Assembly: GCA_013178005.1 (NCBI GenBank)
Contig: JABLXL010000025.1
Coordinates: 1 to 63,102, forward strand
Source of the DNA: Actinomycetota bacterium
Lineage (GTDB): Bacteria > Actinomycetota > Geothermincolia > Geothermincolales > RBG-13-55-18
Reading direction: 5' to 3'
Length of the DNA: 63,102 nt
Shown: in pieces, positions 19,410-29,973 of the stretch
How the letters are laid out: each line of letters begins with the position of its first letter
Numbering within the stretch: position 1 is the first letter of the stretch
The notes under the pieces: generated by a model
What the model was told of the DNA's origin: nothing
What the model saw: the letters and a program-made list of their open reading frames with translations, nothing else
Database searches by the model: none
Made by a program: the position numbers and the translations under genes

Positions 19410-20297
19410 CTACAGGTAATGCCTGAGAAGCTCCTCGAGCTCCTCGCAGCGGGACTTGCTGACCTCGGCCTCCGCGAGATCCAGGGCGTAGAGGCTAAGG
19501 GCGGCGTAAACGCGCAACAGCAGTTCCCGCTCTTCGCCCTGCAGGCACTCCAGGTGGCGGCGCACCACCCCGATGTCGCCTCTGGCCACCGGGCCCGTGA
19601 GCGCCCCCTCCGTTCCCAGCCTCCGCAGGTTGGATACCGTGCCCTCGATTAGGGGGAGCAGGGCTTTCAAGGCCGTGTCCTTATAGATGCCGATCTCCTG
19701 GTAGACCAGTTCCGCCGCGTGCTCCAGGGCGACAAGCAGGTTGCTCGCCACCACCGCCCCGATGTGGTAGAGGGTCTTGTCCCTCTCCGCCAGCGGCACC
19801 GGCTCTCCCCCCATGCTGCGCACCAGCGCCTCGGCCCACTCCCGCGTCGCGTCGTCCCGCGCCGTGACCGCGAAAACCGATCCCGGTATCCGCTTCACCG
19901 CCCCCTTGACGTCGGCGAAGGTCTGCAGGGGGTGCACGCTCGCCGTCCTCGCCCCCGCCTCGCGGGCGGGCTCGAGGACATCCAGGCCCAGCGCCCCGCT
20001 CATGTGCAGGACGTGAATGCCCCTCCTCACCGCCCCTCCGCTGGCCAGGCTCAGGCAGGTGTCGGCGATGAGGTCGTCGGGGGTGGTGATGAGGATCGCG
20101 TTGCCCTTCCTGCCCGCCTTCACCACGTCGGTGGTCATCACGGCGCCTTCGATGAACTCCGCCGCCCTCCGTAGAGAATCCTCGCTCCGCGAGGCCACGG
20201 CCGCAACCTTGAAGCCCGCGCCCTGCAACAGGTGCCCGACCGCGGTGCCCACCCTGCCCGCGCCGATGATCACGAAACGTTCCTCTCGCTTAGCCAT
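19410..20297 (-). CDS. Rossmann-like and DUF2520 domain protein, possible ketopantoate reductase
   Basis: Putative NAD(P)-dependent dehydrogenase of 295 aa. The N-terminal Rossmann domain has IGAGRVGTAVG, and HPLQTFAD marks the junction to the all-alpha DUF2520 domain (about 150-290), which in this superfamily resembles the dimerisation domain of ketopantoate reductase. It lies between folK (8-nt overlap) and panC. Supplying pantoate is therefore a reasonable guess, since no panE is present here, but the activity is unproven. Confidence 0.85.
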   Translation of the reverse strand: MAKREERFVIIGAGRVGTAVGHLLQGAGFKVAAVASRSEDSLRRAAEFIEGAVMTTDVVKAGRKGNAILITTPDDLIADTCLSLASGGAVRRGIHVLHMSGALGLDVLEPAREAGARTASVHPLQTFADVKGAVKRIPGSVFAVTARDDATREWAEALVRSMGGEPVPLAERDKTLYHIGAVVASNLLVALEHAAELVYQEIGIYKDTALKALLPLIEGTVSNLRRLGTEGALTGPVARGDIGVVRRHLECLQGEERELLLRVYAALSLYALDLAEAEVSKSRCEELEELLRHYL

Positions 20298-20811
20298 GCC
20301 ATTCCTCCTCGCCGAAGCGGAACAACTTCACGGTATGCCCCGGCTGCCTGGGCTTCCACCTCCTCACCGCCTCCGCCATCCCGGCGGGGAAAGCCTCCGG
20401 CGCCAGCTCCAGGAGCGGCACCATCACGAAATCCCTCTCCAGCATAAGCGGGTGGGGTATCACCAGCTCATCGTCCTCCCATTCGAGCCCGTCGTACAGC
20501 AGCACGTCCACGTCGATGATGCGCGGGCCCCATTTCCGTTCCCTGACCCTGCCCAGCTTTTTTTCGACCTCGCGGCAGGCCTCCAGGACCCCGTGGGGAC
20601 CGCGCTCGCTCTCCACCATGGCCACCAGGTTGAGAAAGCGTGGTTGGTCCTCGAAACCCCAGGGCTCCGTCTCGTAGACCGAGGACACCTCCCGCACCGC
20701 CAACCCCTCCATGGCATCGAGCATCTTCAGGGCCGCCAGGAGGTTTTCCCTTCGCTCTCCGAGATTGCTTCCCAGGCCCAGGTAGACCCGGCTCCTACCC
20801 TCGCCCCTCAT
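20290..20811 (-). CDS. folK: 2-amino-4-hydroxy-6-hydroxymethyldihydropteridine pyrophosphokinase
   Basis: Transfers pyrophosphate from ATP to hydroxymethyl-dihydropterin in folate synthesis. 173 aa. Key motifs are GLGSNLG, WGPRIIDVDVLLYD (metal-binding Asp residues) and IPHPLMLERDFVMVPL. It overlaps folB by 17 nt and the DUF2520 gene by 8 nt, implying translational coupling. Confidence 0.97.
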   Translation of the reverse strand: MRGEGRSRVYLGLGSNLGERRENLLAALKMLDAMEGLAVREVSSVYETEPWGFEDQPRFLNLVAMVESERGPHGVLEACREVEKKLGRVRERKWGPRIIDVDVLLYDGLEWEDDELVIPHPLMLERDFVMVPLLELAPEAFPAGMAEAVRRWKPRQPGHTVKLFRFGEEEWHG

Positions 20812-21181
20812 CCCTCGAGAAACTCATCTCCACCCCCACCCATTCCACTTCACGGCTCATGGGCGCCTCGGGCTTGCGCACCCGCACCGTGGCGCGCAGG
20901 GCGGGAGTGGCGCGCATAACGTGGGCCCCGATCTCGGCCGCCAGGGTCTCTATGAGGTCGTGCTTTCGCCGCGTCGCCAGGTCGTGTACCTCCGCTGCGA
21001 GGCGGTCGTAATCCAGCGCCTGGGAGAGGTCGTCCCCCTCCACCGCGGCCCGGGCATCATACTCCACCTCCAGGTCGATGAGGAACCTCTGTCCGTGACG
21101 CTTCTCCTCCGGCGTGCAGCCATGGTAGGCGAAGACCTCCAGCCCCGAGACCAGGACCCTCGCCGGCAGCGCCTCGCTCAT
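20795..21181 (-). CDS. folB: Dihydroneopterin aldolase
   Basis: Cleaves dihydroneopterin to hydroxymethyl-dihydropterin and glycolaldehyde. 128 aa, T-fold. It has FAYHGCTPEEK near the N-terminus and the pterin-binding region LDYDRLA followed by LIETLAAEIG. It lies upstream of folK with a 17-nt overlap. Confidence 0.95.
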   Translation of the reverse strand: MSEALPARVLVSGLEVFAYHGCTPEEKRHGQRFLIDLEVEYDARAAVEGDDLSQALDYDRLAAEVHDLATRRKHDLIETLAAEIGAHVMRATPALRATVRVRKPEAPMSREVEWVGVEMSFSRDEGRG

Positions 21182-21206
21182 CCCGCCCCCGCCGCCGCTC
21201 CGGCGC

Positions 21207-21905
21207 TCATTTCTCCCTCACCGTCGCGCTGATGAGCACGTCGGTGGTCTCCAGGGAATCGACCACATCCATGCCCTCGGTCACCTTGCCGAATATGGTA
21301 AAATATGGATCAAGAGAGGTGGTGTCCCGCTTGAGGATGTAGAAGTCAGTGGTGGCGGAGTTCGCCTGCGGTTGCTGCGTCTGGGGATCGGAGGGCTTGG
21401 CCATCCCCACGGTTCCCCTGAGGTTGGAGTGCTTAATCTCGTCCATGACCACCCCCACCTCCTGGTCGCGCATCATCGCCTCCTGGAGCTTATCCTGGTC
21501 CGGCTCGCCTCCCTCCGCCTCCGCCATCAGGGATTGGTAATGGCTGCCGGTCTGGACCACGAAATCCTCCACGCGGTACCACCTGAGGCCGTCGTAGAAG
21601 CCCCTGCCGACCAGGTCGGTCACGTGCTGCACGGTTAGCGGGGTGTCATCCCCGTAGAGGCCGATCACTATCTCCCCCTTGGTGGTCTCGAGCACCAGCT
21701 CTTGCGTTATACGGGGCTCCGAAGCCTTTATCTCCTCTTCCTTTTTCAGGTGGTTCACGAGCAGGATGAGGCCCACGGTGACGGCGACGGCCAGGATGGA
21801 GGCAACCACCATGATGGCGACGCGCCTCGCTTCCTTGCGCTTCTCGAGCCGCTTCCTCTCCTCCTCCTCCTTGCGCTGCTGCTTGAGCTTCTGGGCCCTA
21901 CCCAC
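21207..21905 (-). CDS. Membrane-anchored cyclophilin-type peptidyl-prolyl isomerase
   Basis: 232 aa: a cytoplasmic basic coiled-coil tail (about 1-27), one membrane segment (about 29-50), then an extracytoplasmic cyclophilin domain. The domain retains TTKGEIVIGLYGDD, a region around NSATTDFYI (normally NSQFFI) and FGKVTEGMDVVD. The usual catalytic Arg/Phe pocket is altered (RVEDFVVQTG), so catalytic strength is uncertain. It is embedded in the folate operon and overlaps folP by 8 nt. A link to folate is not evident; it probably acts in folding of exported proteins. Confidence 0.88.
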   Translation of the reverse strand: MGRAQKLKQQRKEEEERKRLEKRKEARRVAIMVVASILAVAVTVGLILLVNHLKKEEEIKASEPRITQELVLETTKGEIVIGLYGDDTPLTVQHVTDLVGRGFYDGLRWYRVEDFVVQTGSHYQSLMAEAEGGEPDQDKLQEAMMRDQEVGVVMDEIKHSNLRGTVGMAKPSDPQTQQPQANSATTDFYILKRDTTSLDPYFTIFGKVTEGMDVVDSLETTDVLISATVREK

Positions 21906-23124
21906 CGTTTTCTTCTCCTCCTTTTCCCAGGATGGCGTCGGCTACGCGCGCCACCCTCACCATCTCCTTAACGTCGTGAACCCTCACGATATCCGCTCCC
22001 CCCGCTATCCCCAGCGCCACGCTGGCCGCGGTGCCCTCCAAGCGCTGGTCCTCGGCGAGCTCCAGTATCCTTCCTATGAAGCTCTTGCGCGAGGTCCCCA
22101 GGAGGATGGGATACCCCAGGGAGCGGAATTCCTTCAGCCGTCGCAGGATCTCCAGGTTGTGCCCCAGGGTCTTGCCGAAACCTATCCCCGGATCCACGAG
22201 AATTTTCGCGGGGTCTACCCCCGCCTCCACGGCCGCCTCCGCCCGCTCCCGCAGGAAGGACGAGATCTCCCCCACCACGTCGTCGTAATGGGGATCCACC
22301 TGCATGTCCTTGGGCATGCCGCGCATGTGCATGAGGCACACGGGCACCCCTTTGTCCGCCACCAGGCCCGGCATCTCCGGGTCCAGGCGCATGGCGCTTA
22401 TGTCGTTGACCATGGCGCACCCGGCACCCAGGGCCTGCCTGGCGACCTCGGCCTTGGTGGTGTCGATGGAGACCGGGACCTCGACACGGCCCATGATCCC
22501 CTCCAGCACCGGCATGACCCTCTTCAACTCCTCGTCCAGGGTTACGAAATCGGAGCCGGGCCGGGTGGATTCGCCCCCGATGTCCAGGATATCCGCGCCC
22601 TCCTCCTCCAGGCGCAAGGCGTGCTCCACTGCGGCGCGGGGGTCGTAGTAGAGCCCCCCGTCCGAGAAGGAATCGGGGGTCACGTTGACCACTCCCATGA
22701 CCAGGGTGCGCCGTTCCAGGTCGTAGTCACGGCCCCCGAGGCGCAACACACGCTCTCCCTGCGTGAAGCTCGGGCGCAACAGCTCCTCCAGCTCCGCGGC
22801 CAGGGCCTTCAACCCGAAGGGCTGCCTCTTCAGCTTGGCAATCAACTGCTTGTAGTGCTTGAGGTTCCCGGAGATGACCGCCGAGACCCGCTTTCCGCCG
22901 TAATCGAAGACCTCCCGGGGGAGCGAAACCTCTCCGCCGATGGAGAGCATGTTCTGCTTGAGGATGTTGGCCGCCTTGGTGTCGATGTCGTCCACCCGCA
23001 CCACGCGGTGCACCATCTTGGGGGCCATGATGGCCCTGCCCTGGTCGCTTGGCTTTATCTCGTCCAGCCGCGCGTAAGCGTCCTTGAGGCCATCCACCTC
23101 GAGCAGGCGGGGGTTGAATCTCAT
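21898..23124 (-). CDS. folP: Dihydropteroate synthase with N-terminal extension
   Basis: Condenses dihydropterin pyrophosphate with p-aminobenzoate. The C-terminal TIM barrel (about residues 140-400) has GVVNVTPDSFSDGG, GGESTRPGS, PVSIDTTK, DPGIGFGKT and a final SxRVHD-type segment. An extra N-terminal domain of about 130 residues (IMAPKMVHRV, NILKQNMLSIGGEV) has the form I recall from some clostridial FolP proteins; its role is unknown. It follows folE by 9 bp. Confidence 0.96.
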   Translation of the reverse strand: MRFNPRLLEVDGLKDAYARLDEIKPSDQGRAIMAPKMVHRVVRVDDIDTKAANILKQNMLSIGGEVSLPREVFDYGGKRVSAVISGNLKHYKQLIAKLKRQPFGLKALAAELEELLRPSFTQGERVLRLGGRDYDLERRTLVMGVVNVTPDSFSDGGLYYDPRAAVEHALRLEEEGADILDIGGESTRPGSDFVTLDEELKRVMPVLEGIMGRVEVPVSIDTTKAEVARQALGAGCAMVNDISAMRLDPEMPGLVADKGVPVCLMHMRGMPKDMQVDPHYDDVVGEISSFLRERAEAAVEAGVDPAKILVDPGIGFGKTLGHNLEILRRLKEFRSLGYPILLGTSRKSFIGRILELAEDQRLEGTAASVALGIAGGADIVRVHDVKEMVRVARVADAILGKGGEENGG

Positions 23125-23133
23125 GGCGGCACC

Positions 23134-23700
23134 TCAGCTCCTGTGGCGAATGAGGGACATGGCCTCGGCCCGGGAAGCGGCATTGGTGTGGAAGGTGCCC
23201 CGCATGGCGGAGGTCACGGTGAGAGCCCCGGGCTTCTTCACCCCGCGCATGGACATGCAGAGGTGTTCCGCCTCTATCACCACCAGCACCCCACGGGGCC
23301 TCAGGGCCTCCACCAGGGTATCGGCGATATCGGTGGTCAGCCTCTCCTGCACCTGCAGCCGCTTAGAAAAAACGTCCACCACCCTGGCCAGCTTGCTGAT
23401 GCCGGTTATCTGGCCCTCCGGCCCGGGTATGTAGGCGACGTGCGCCTTGCCCAGGAAAGGCATAAGGTGATGCTCGCATATGGAGTAAAGCGGGATGTCC
23501 TTCACCAGGATCATCTCCTCGTGTTCCTCCATGAACATGGCCTGGATGACGCTGGCCGGCTCCACCTCCATCCCCCAGAGTATCTCCTCGTACATCTTGG
23601 CGACGCGCTCAGGGGTGTCCTTGAGCCCCTCCCTCTCCAGGTCCTCCCCGATCCCCTCAAGGATCATCTCGACCCCGCGCTTTATCTTCTCCCTGTCCAA
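23134..23700 (-). CDS. folE: GTP cyclohydrolase I
   Basis: First enzyme of folate synthesis, GTP to dihydroneopterin triphosphate. The zinc/active-site residues are present in [10 protein letters not shown] and [10 protein letters not shown]. The TTG at 23700 (188 aa) has AGGAGG (23707-23712) at 6-nt spacing. The ATG at 23706 directly abuts that ribosome site and is less likely, and an ATG at 23778 would add an untypical tail. It heads the fol operon. Confidence 0.96.
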   Translation of the reverse strand: MDREKIKRGVEMILEGIGEDLEREGLKDTPERVAKMYEEILWGMEVEPASVIQAMFMEEHEEMILVKDIPLYSICEHHLMPFLGKAHVAYIPGPEGQITGISKLARVVDVFSKRLQVQERLTTDIADTLVEALRPRGVLVVIEAEHLCMSMRGVKKPGALTVTSAMRGTFHTNAASRAEAMSLIRHRS

Positions 23701-24328
23701 TTCCATCCTCCTTGGCGGCGCTCCGCTTTCATGCCGCCTATTATAACCCAGGCGACCGAGGGGCGGGGGCGACGTCACAGGCGCGCGGAAAGCCGCCGAT
23801 CATGGCCGCACGCAGGGTAAGGCGAACGGCTTTCCGGCCCACACCCCTCCCGCGCAAACGCCCGTAAAACATACCGCATCAAATCCTTTTCCATCTGTGA
23901 GCATTCATTTGGTGGGGAGCTCTCGTGTGATGATCAGCGATAGACCCCGTTATCCGCTCCGACTGAGTTTATTTAAATAGCACATTCCCTTGCTTCTTGC
24001 TTTACAAGTAGATTGTATGGGGTGACCACATTGATCATGAAACCGGGGACTCCGCGGTCTTCTTTCGATACACGCTCGTAATCAAGCCGGCGCGCGCCAC
24101 AGAGCGGGATCCCCGGCCGCCTGTCTCCAGCGGAAGGGGCACTCTACTTGCCCGCCTGTGCCCCTCATTCCTTCGGCGCCCCCGCCGGTTGGACGTTTAT
24201 CCCTCATGAAAGGGAAACCTCCCACTCCCGCCTCCCGGGGCCGCGATGGCTCCTTCGGGCTCGATGGAGGTTTCTCGCGGATGAAGGTCATCCTACTTTT
24301 TCGCGCCCAGCCTTCACTTTCTTTTCCG
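23701..24328. other. Intergenic region upstream of folE
   Basis: About 630 bp without a convincing gene. It contains the AGGAGG of folE and an AT-richer stretch near 23930-24015 (TTTATTTAAATAG) that could hold a promoter. I found no recognisable tetrahydrofolate riboswitch and no clear -35/-10 pair. Confidence 0.4.
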
Positions 24329-25561
24329 TCAGGGGATGATGAAGCGAAAGGCGGAGCCCCCGCCCTCGCGGGGCTCGCACCATATGGAGCCGCCATGCGC
24401 CTCCACCACCTCGCGGGCGAAGAACAAGCCGAGGCCGAGCCCGCCGGTGCTGCAGCCCGGCGTGGACTCCGCGCGGTAGAAACGCTCGAATATCCTCTCC
24501 CGCTCCCCCTCGGCCACCCCCGGCCCGCGGTCCAGCACGGAGACGAGCGCGTAGTGGCCGCTCCTTTCCAGCGTCACCTCGACGGGCGAGCCCGCGGGGG
24601 AATAGCACACCGCGTTGTCCATGAGGATGATCAGGATGGAGACGAACTTCTCCGCGTCCACCTCCTTGGGTCCGGGGTCCTCCACCACCACGAGCTTCAC
24701 CGATTCGCCGCAACACCTCGCGCCCATCTCCGCCACCGCCCGCTCAACCAACCCCACCAGGTCGCAGCGGCGCCTGTCCAGGGACAGCCTGCCTCGGGAT
24801 ATGCGGGAAACGTCCAGTAGTTCCCTGGTGATGTTATCCATGCGCTCCGCCCCCTCGATAACGCAGGCCAGGAGCTCCTCGCGCTCCTGCGCATCGATCC
24901 TGCGCCAGTTTTGCGCCAGGTGGACAGCGTAGCCCTTCACCAGGGTTATGGGGTGGCGGAGCTCGTGGGACGCGATGCCCACGTAGTCCCTGAGGTCCCT
25001 CTCGAACGCCAGCCGCTCCTCCTCGACGGCCACAGCCCGCGCGAGCATCTCCAGCGCCTGCTTCTCCAGGGCGGTGAACCTCCTTTTTCGCACGTCGCAC
25101 ATGCAGTACGATCCCACCACCTTGCCTCGCACGCTCACCGGGCAACCCAGGTAGGACTTAAGGCCGTACTTGACCACGTTGGGATCGGTGTCCTCATAGA
25201 CGGTGCCCTCCAGGTTCTCGATGGCCACCACGTCGTCACCGCCCCCCACGATCACGTCGTAACAGATGTGCCCCTCGGGGCGGTCCTCTGGGTTGTAGCC
25301 CTCTGGTTCATGCCAGATGGACCAGGTGCAGAGGAGGCCGCGGTCACCGTCCAGGCGGTTGTAGAGCGTGCAGGCGCCGCCCAGGATCTCTCCCCCCGCC
25401 TCCACGATTTTCTCGATGTTCTTCCTGGCGTCCTTCCCTAGCGAGAGCAGGCAGCGGATTATCCTCTCGTATACGTCCCGCTCGCGCTCCGCCTCCCCTT
25501 TGGCGAGGGGCTCCATGCCGTTCGCATATTCGTCCCGGGCTGCTCCCGTTTCCTTGTCCAT
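24329..25561 (-). CDS. Cytoplasmic sensor histidine kinase with GAF domain
   Basis: 410 aa without membrane segments. An N-terminal helix is followed by a GAF-like sensor domain (about 30-185) containing Cys at 64, 78, 100, 140, 153 and 155. The HisKA phospho-acceptor is H199 in SHELRHPI. The HATPase domain has an N box (LMDNAVCYSPAG), DRGPGV and GGLGLGL. No response regulator is adjacent; the nearest is at 48637. The cysteines make a redox, metal or heme cofactor conceivable but unproven. Confidence 0.93.
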   Translation of the reverse strand: MDKETGAARDEYANGMEPLAKGEAERERDVYERIIRCLLSLGKDARKNIEKIVEAGGEILGGACTLYNRLDGDRGLLCTWSIWHEPEGYNPEDRPEGHICYDVIVGGGDDVVAIENLEGTVYEDTDPNVVKYGLKSYLGCPVSVRGKVVGSYCMCDVRKRRFTALEKQALEMLARAVAVEEERLAFERDLRDYVGIASHELRHPITLVKGYAVHLAQNWRRIDAQEREELLACVIEGAERMDNITRELLDVSRISRGRLSLDRRRCDLVGLVERAVAEMGARCCGESVKLVVVEDPGPKEVDAEKFVSILIILMDNAVCYSPAGSPVEVTLERSGHYALVSVLDRGPGVAEGERERIFERFYRAESTPGCSTGGLGLGLFFAREVVEAHGGSIWCEPREGGGSAFRFIIP

Positions 25562-25620
25562 TTGTCCTCACCCTGACCCCATTGCCTTGCCTATTTCACG
25601 CCCTTGCATACGAGTGAGGA

Positions 25621-27605
<1,985 letters not shown>

Positions 27606-27609
<4 letters not shown>

Positions 27610-28154
27610 CTCAGCCTTCCACTTCCTTCCTGATCCTCAAGCACCCCGACGTAGGGGAGTTGCCGGAAACGCTCGGCGTAGTCCAGCCCGTAGCCGACCA
27701 CGAACAGAGGCGGCACGTCGAAGCCGCTGTACTTGACCTCAAGATCAACCTTACGCGCCTCAGGCTTGTTGAGCAAGGCGCATATCTCCACCGACGCCGG
27801 CCCCCTCTCCTTGAGCAGCCCCACCAGGTATTTCAAGGTGAGCCCGGTGTCCACGATGTCCTCCACCAGTAGCACATCCTTGCCGGCTATGTCCAGGTCC
27901 AGGTCCTTCATGATCCTCACCACCCCCGAGGACTCGGTGTCGGACCCGTAGCTGGAAACGGCGACGAAATCTATCTCCAGAGGGATCCTCACCCTCCGCG
28001 CGAGGTCCGCGAGGAATACGAAGGCTCCTTTGAGGACACCCACCATCACCAGGTCGCGACCGGCATAGTCCTCGCTTATCTCGCGCGCCAGCTCCTCGGT
28101 GCGCCGCCCTATCTCCTCCGCGCTGATGAGCACCCTTCCCGGCTTCCCCTTCAT
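27606..28154 (-). CDS. hpt: Hypoxanthine phosphoribosyltransferase
   Basis: Purine salvage: hypoxanthine or guanine plus PRPP gives IMP or GMP. The start at 28154 (182 aa) has GGAG 5 nt upstream and removes an unlikely 26-residue extension. The PRPP loop is [14 protein letters not shown], and the [13 protein letters not shown] segment is typical. It overlaps ftsH by 4 nt, the common tilS-hpt-ftsH arrangement, although tilS here is 400 bp away. Confidence 0.96.
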
Positions 28155-28551
28155 AATGGCTCCGTTTTTTCCTCTCGCCCGCCCGGCCTCTCGAGGGAAC
28201 CGGCGAACGGACTCGTCCGAGCCACCCCGCAACGGCTACACCCCCACCGCAACGCATATCCGCCGCCGCCTTTGTGTCCCGGGGCGCCTCCAGGTCCACA
28301 ACGGCCCGGGCAAGGCACCTCGAGGGCGTGGGGTCTCCCTTTCATATCACTCTCATATCACTCTTATCATATCGTCTCCAGAGCTCCATGGCTGAACAAT
28401 TACCATGATCCGATCTGAGTGATCCAATCGACGGGGCGATCGAATTCCCCATAACAGGCTCCGTGGCTGAACAATCCCGAAGGGCTGATCCAGCTGCGTG
28501 GAAGGAGTGCAGGGGTGGCGCGCGAGGACCGCCGCGGGCCATGCCCGTGGC
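28155..28551. other. Intergenic region between tilS and hpt with short repeats
   Basis: No gene called. An 18-bp imperfect direct repeat (GCTCCRTGGCTGAACAAT) occurs at 28382-28399 and 28458-28475, and an 11-bp unit TCATATCACTC is tandemly repeated near 28343-28365. The spacing breaks what is usually a tight tilS-hpt junction. Confidence 0.5.
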
Positions 28552-29973
28552 TCACGTTCGGCGGCCGACCCGGAACATAGGCAGTCCCGAGGCCTCGAGG
28601 ACCGCCACCCTGCCGGTGTCGCTCCTCACCTTGAACCTCTCGTCGACGCGCAGCCCGATCACCCAGGCTATCTCGCCCGCCGACTCCAGCAAAAGGACCT
28701 CGTGGCGCCTCTCGCGCGGGATCTTCAAGTCGACGAGGAAATCCTGCAGCTTGCGCCGCCCCGGTGAACCCAGAGGGTGGAAGCGGTCGCCGGGCAGCAC
28801 TCCCCGCACCAGCAACGGAAAACGCAGCAGGTCGGCGTCGAGCCAGGCTATGTGCTCTCCACGAACCGCCTTTCGGGGGTCCTCCCCTCCCCGCTCCCTC
28901 AGCTCCAGCCTGAGGGTGACACCGGAATCGCCCAGGGCGTGGACGCCCTCGCCCGGTATCTCCACCCGGGGTGCCTCCCTCTCGCTGCCCGCTTGCCCCA
29001 TCACCACCTGCCCGTATCTCCTGCGCGCCTTGAGGCCGCCCCCCAGGTCGAGGGACGGGTTGCCGCCGCCTTCCAGAAGCTTGCGGCGTATGTCCTCCAC
29101 CAGGCGGAACTCCGGCTCGCGCCCCAGCCCCCGCAGCATCCCGGCGATGACCTCCCGCAGCGTCGCCACGTCCAGGTCGCGCGCTTTCTCCACGTCCATC
29201 CGCCACTCCCCTTCCCCGGACGAGACCACCTCGGCCGCGGCGGCCGCGGCCCGGCCCCTCAATGCCTCCGCCATCCCCGAGAGCAACTCCGCCTCCGCGA
29301 GGAGGGTGCGCCTGACGGATGGATTGTAATATTTTTCCAATAAGGGCAGCAGCTCATGCCTCACGCGGTTGCGGGGTATGGAGAGGTCCAGGTTGCTCTC
29401 GTCCAGGCGGGGCGCGAAGGGCAGGAGGCGCGCGTATTCCTCCACCTCAGCGCGCCACACCCCGATGAGCGGCCTGATATAGGGGCCTCGCACAGCCGGT
29501 ATGGAGGCCAGCCCGCCCGCGCCCGCGCCCGCGATCAGCCTGAGCAGGAAGGTCTCCACCCTGTCGTCGGCGGTGTGCCCGGTGGCCAGACGCCTGGCCC
29601 CCGTCTCCTCCAGCAACGCCTGGAAGACCCGGTATCGCTCGTTCCTCAGCCATTCCTCCGGGCTCTGCCCTTCCCTTTCGCTGGCCGTCTCCAGGCGCTC
29701 CACGCGACAGGGCAGGCCGTAATGGGCGGCGACACCGCGGACGAAGGAGGCATCCTCTCCGGAGGAAGGGCGCACGCCGTGGTCCACGTGCACCACGTGA
29801 AGGGAAATGCGCAACCACTCCGCGAGGGCGACCATCGCGTCGAGGAGCACGAGGGAATCGGCGCCGCCGGAAACCGCCACCAGCACCAGGTCTCCGGCCT
29901 CCACCATGCGCCGGCCGCGCAAGGCCTCCCCGACCTTGCGCACCACGGCGTAACGTTCTCTTTCCAGCTTCAT
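28552..29973 (-). CDS. tilS: tRNA(Ile)-lysidine synthase
   Basis: Attaches lysine to C34 of the CAU-anticodon tRNA-Ile so that it reads AUA. 473 aa. The PP-loop ATPase motif SGGADS is at 35-40, followed by HVDHGVRP, LATGHTADD and PLIGVWRAEVEEYA. The C-terminal TilS domains carry GDRFHPLGSPGRRKLQDF. It starts within a 4-nt overlap of the CapA-like gene. Confidence 0.96.
   Translation of the reverse strand: MKLERERYAVVRKVGEALRGRRMVEAGDLVLVAVSGGADSLVLLDAMVALAEWLRISLHVVHVDHGVRPSSGEDASFVRGVAAHYGLPCRVERLETASEREGQSPEEWLRNERYRVFQALLEETGARRLATGHTADDRVETFLLRLIAGAGAGGLASIPAVRGPYIRPLIGVWRAEVEEYARLLPFAPRLDESNLDLSIPRNRVRHELLPLLEKYYNPSVRRTLLAEAELLSGMAEALRGRAAAAAAEVVSSGEGEWRMDVEKARDLDVATLREVIAGMLRGLGREPEFRLVEDIRRKLLEGGGNPSLDLGGGLKARRRYGQVVMGQAGSEREAPRVEIPGEGVHALGDSGVTLRLELRERGGEDPRKAVRGEHIAWLDADLLRFPLLVRGVLPGDRFHPLGSPGRRKLQDFLVDLKIPRERRHEVLLLESAGEIAWVIGLRVDERFKVRSDTGRVAVLEASGLPMFRVGRRT

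Noticed and set aside
23701-24328. Tetrahydrofolate riboswitch upstream of folE
   Set aside because: No conserved THF aptamer segments were found on the minus strand.
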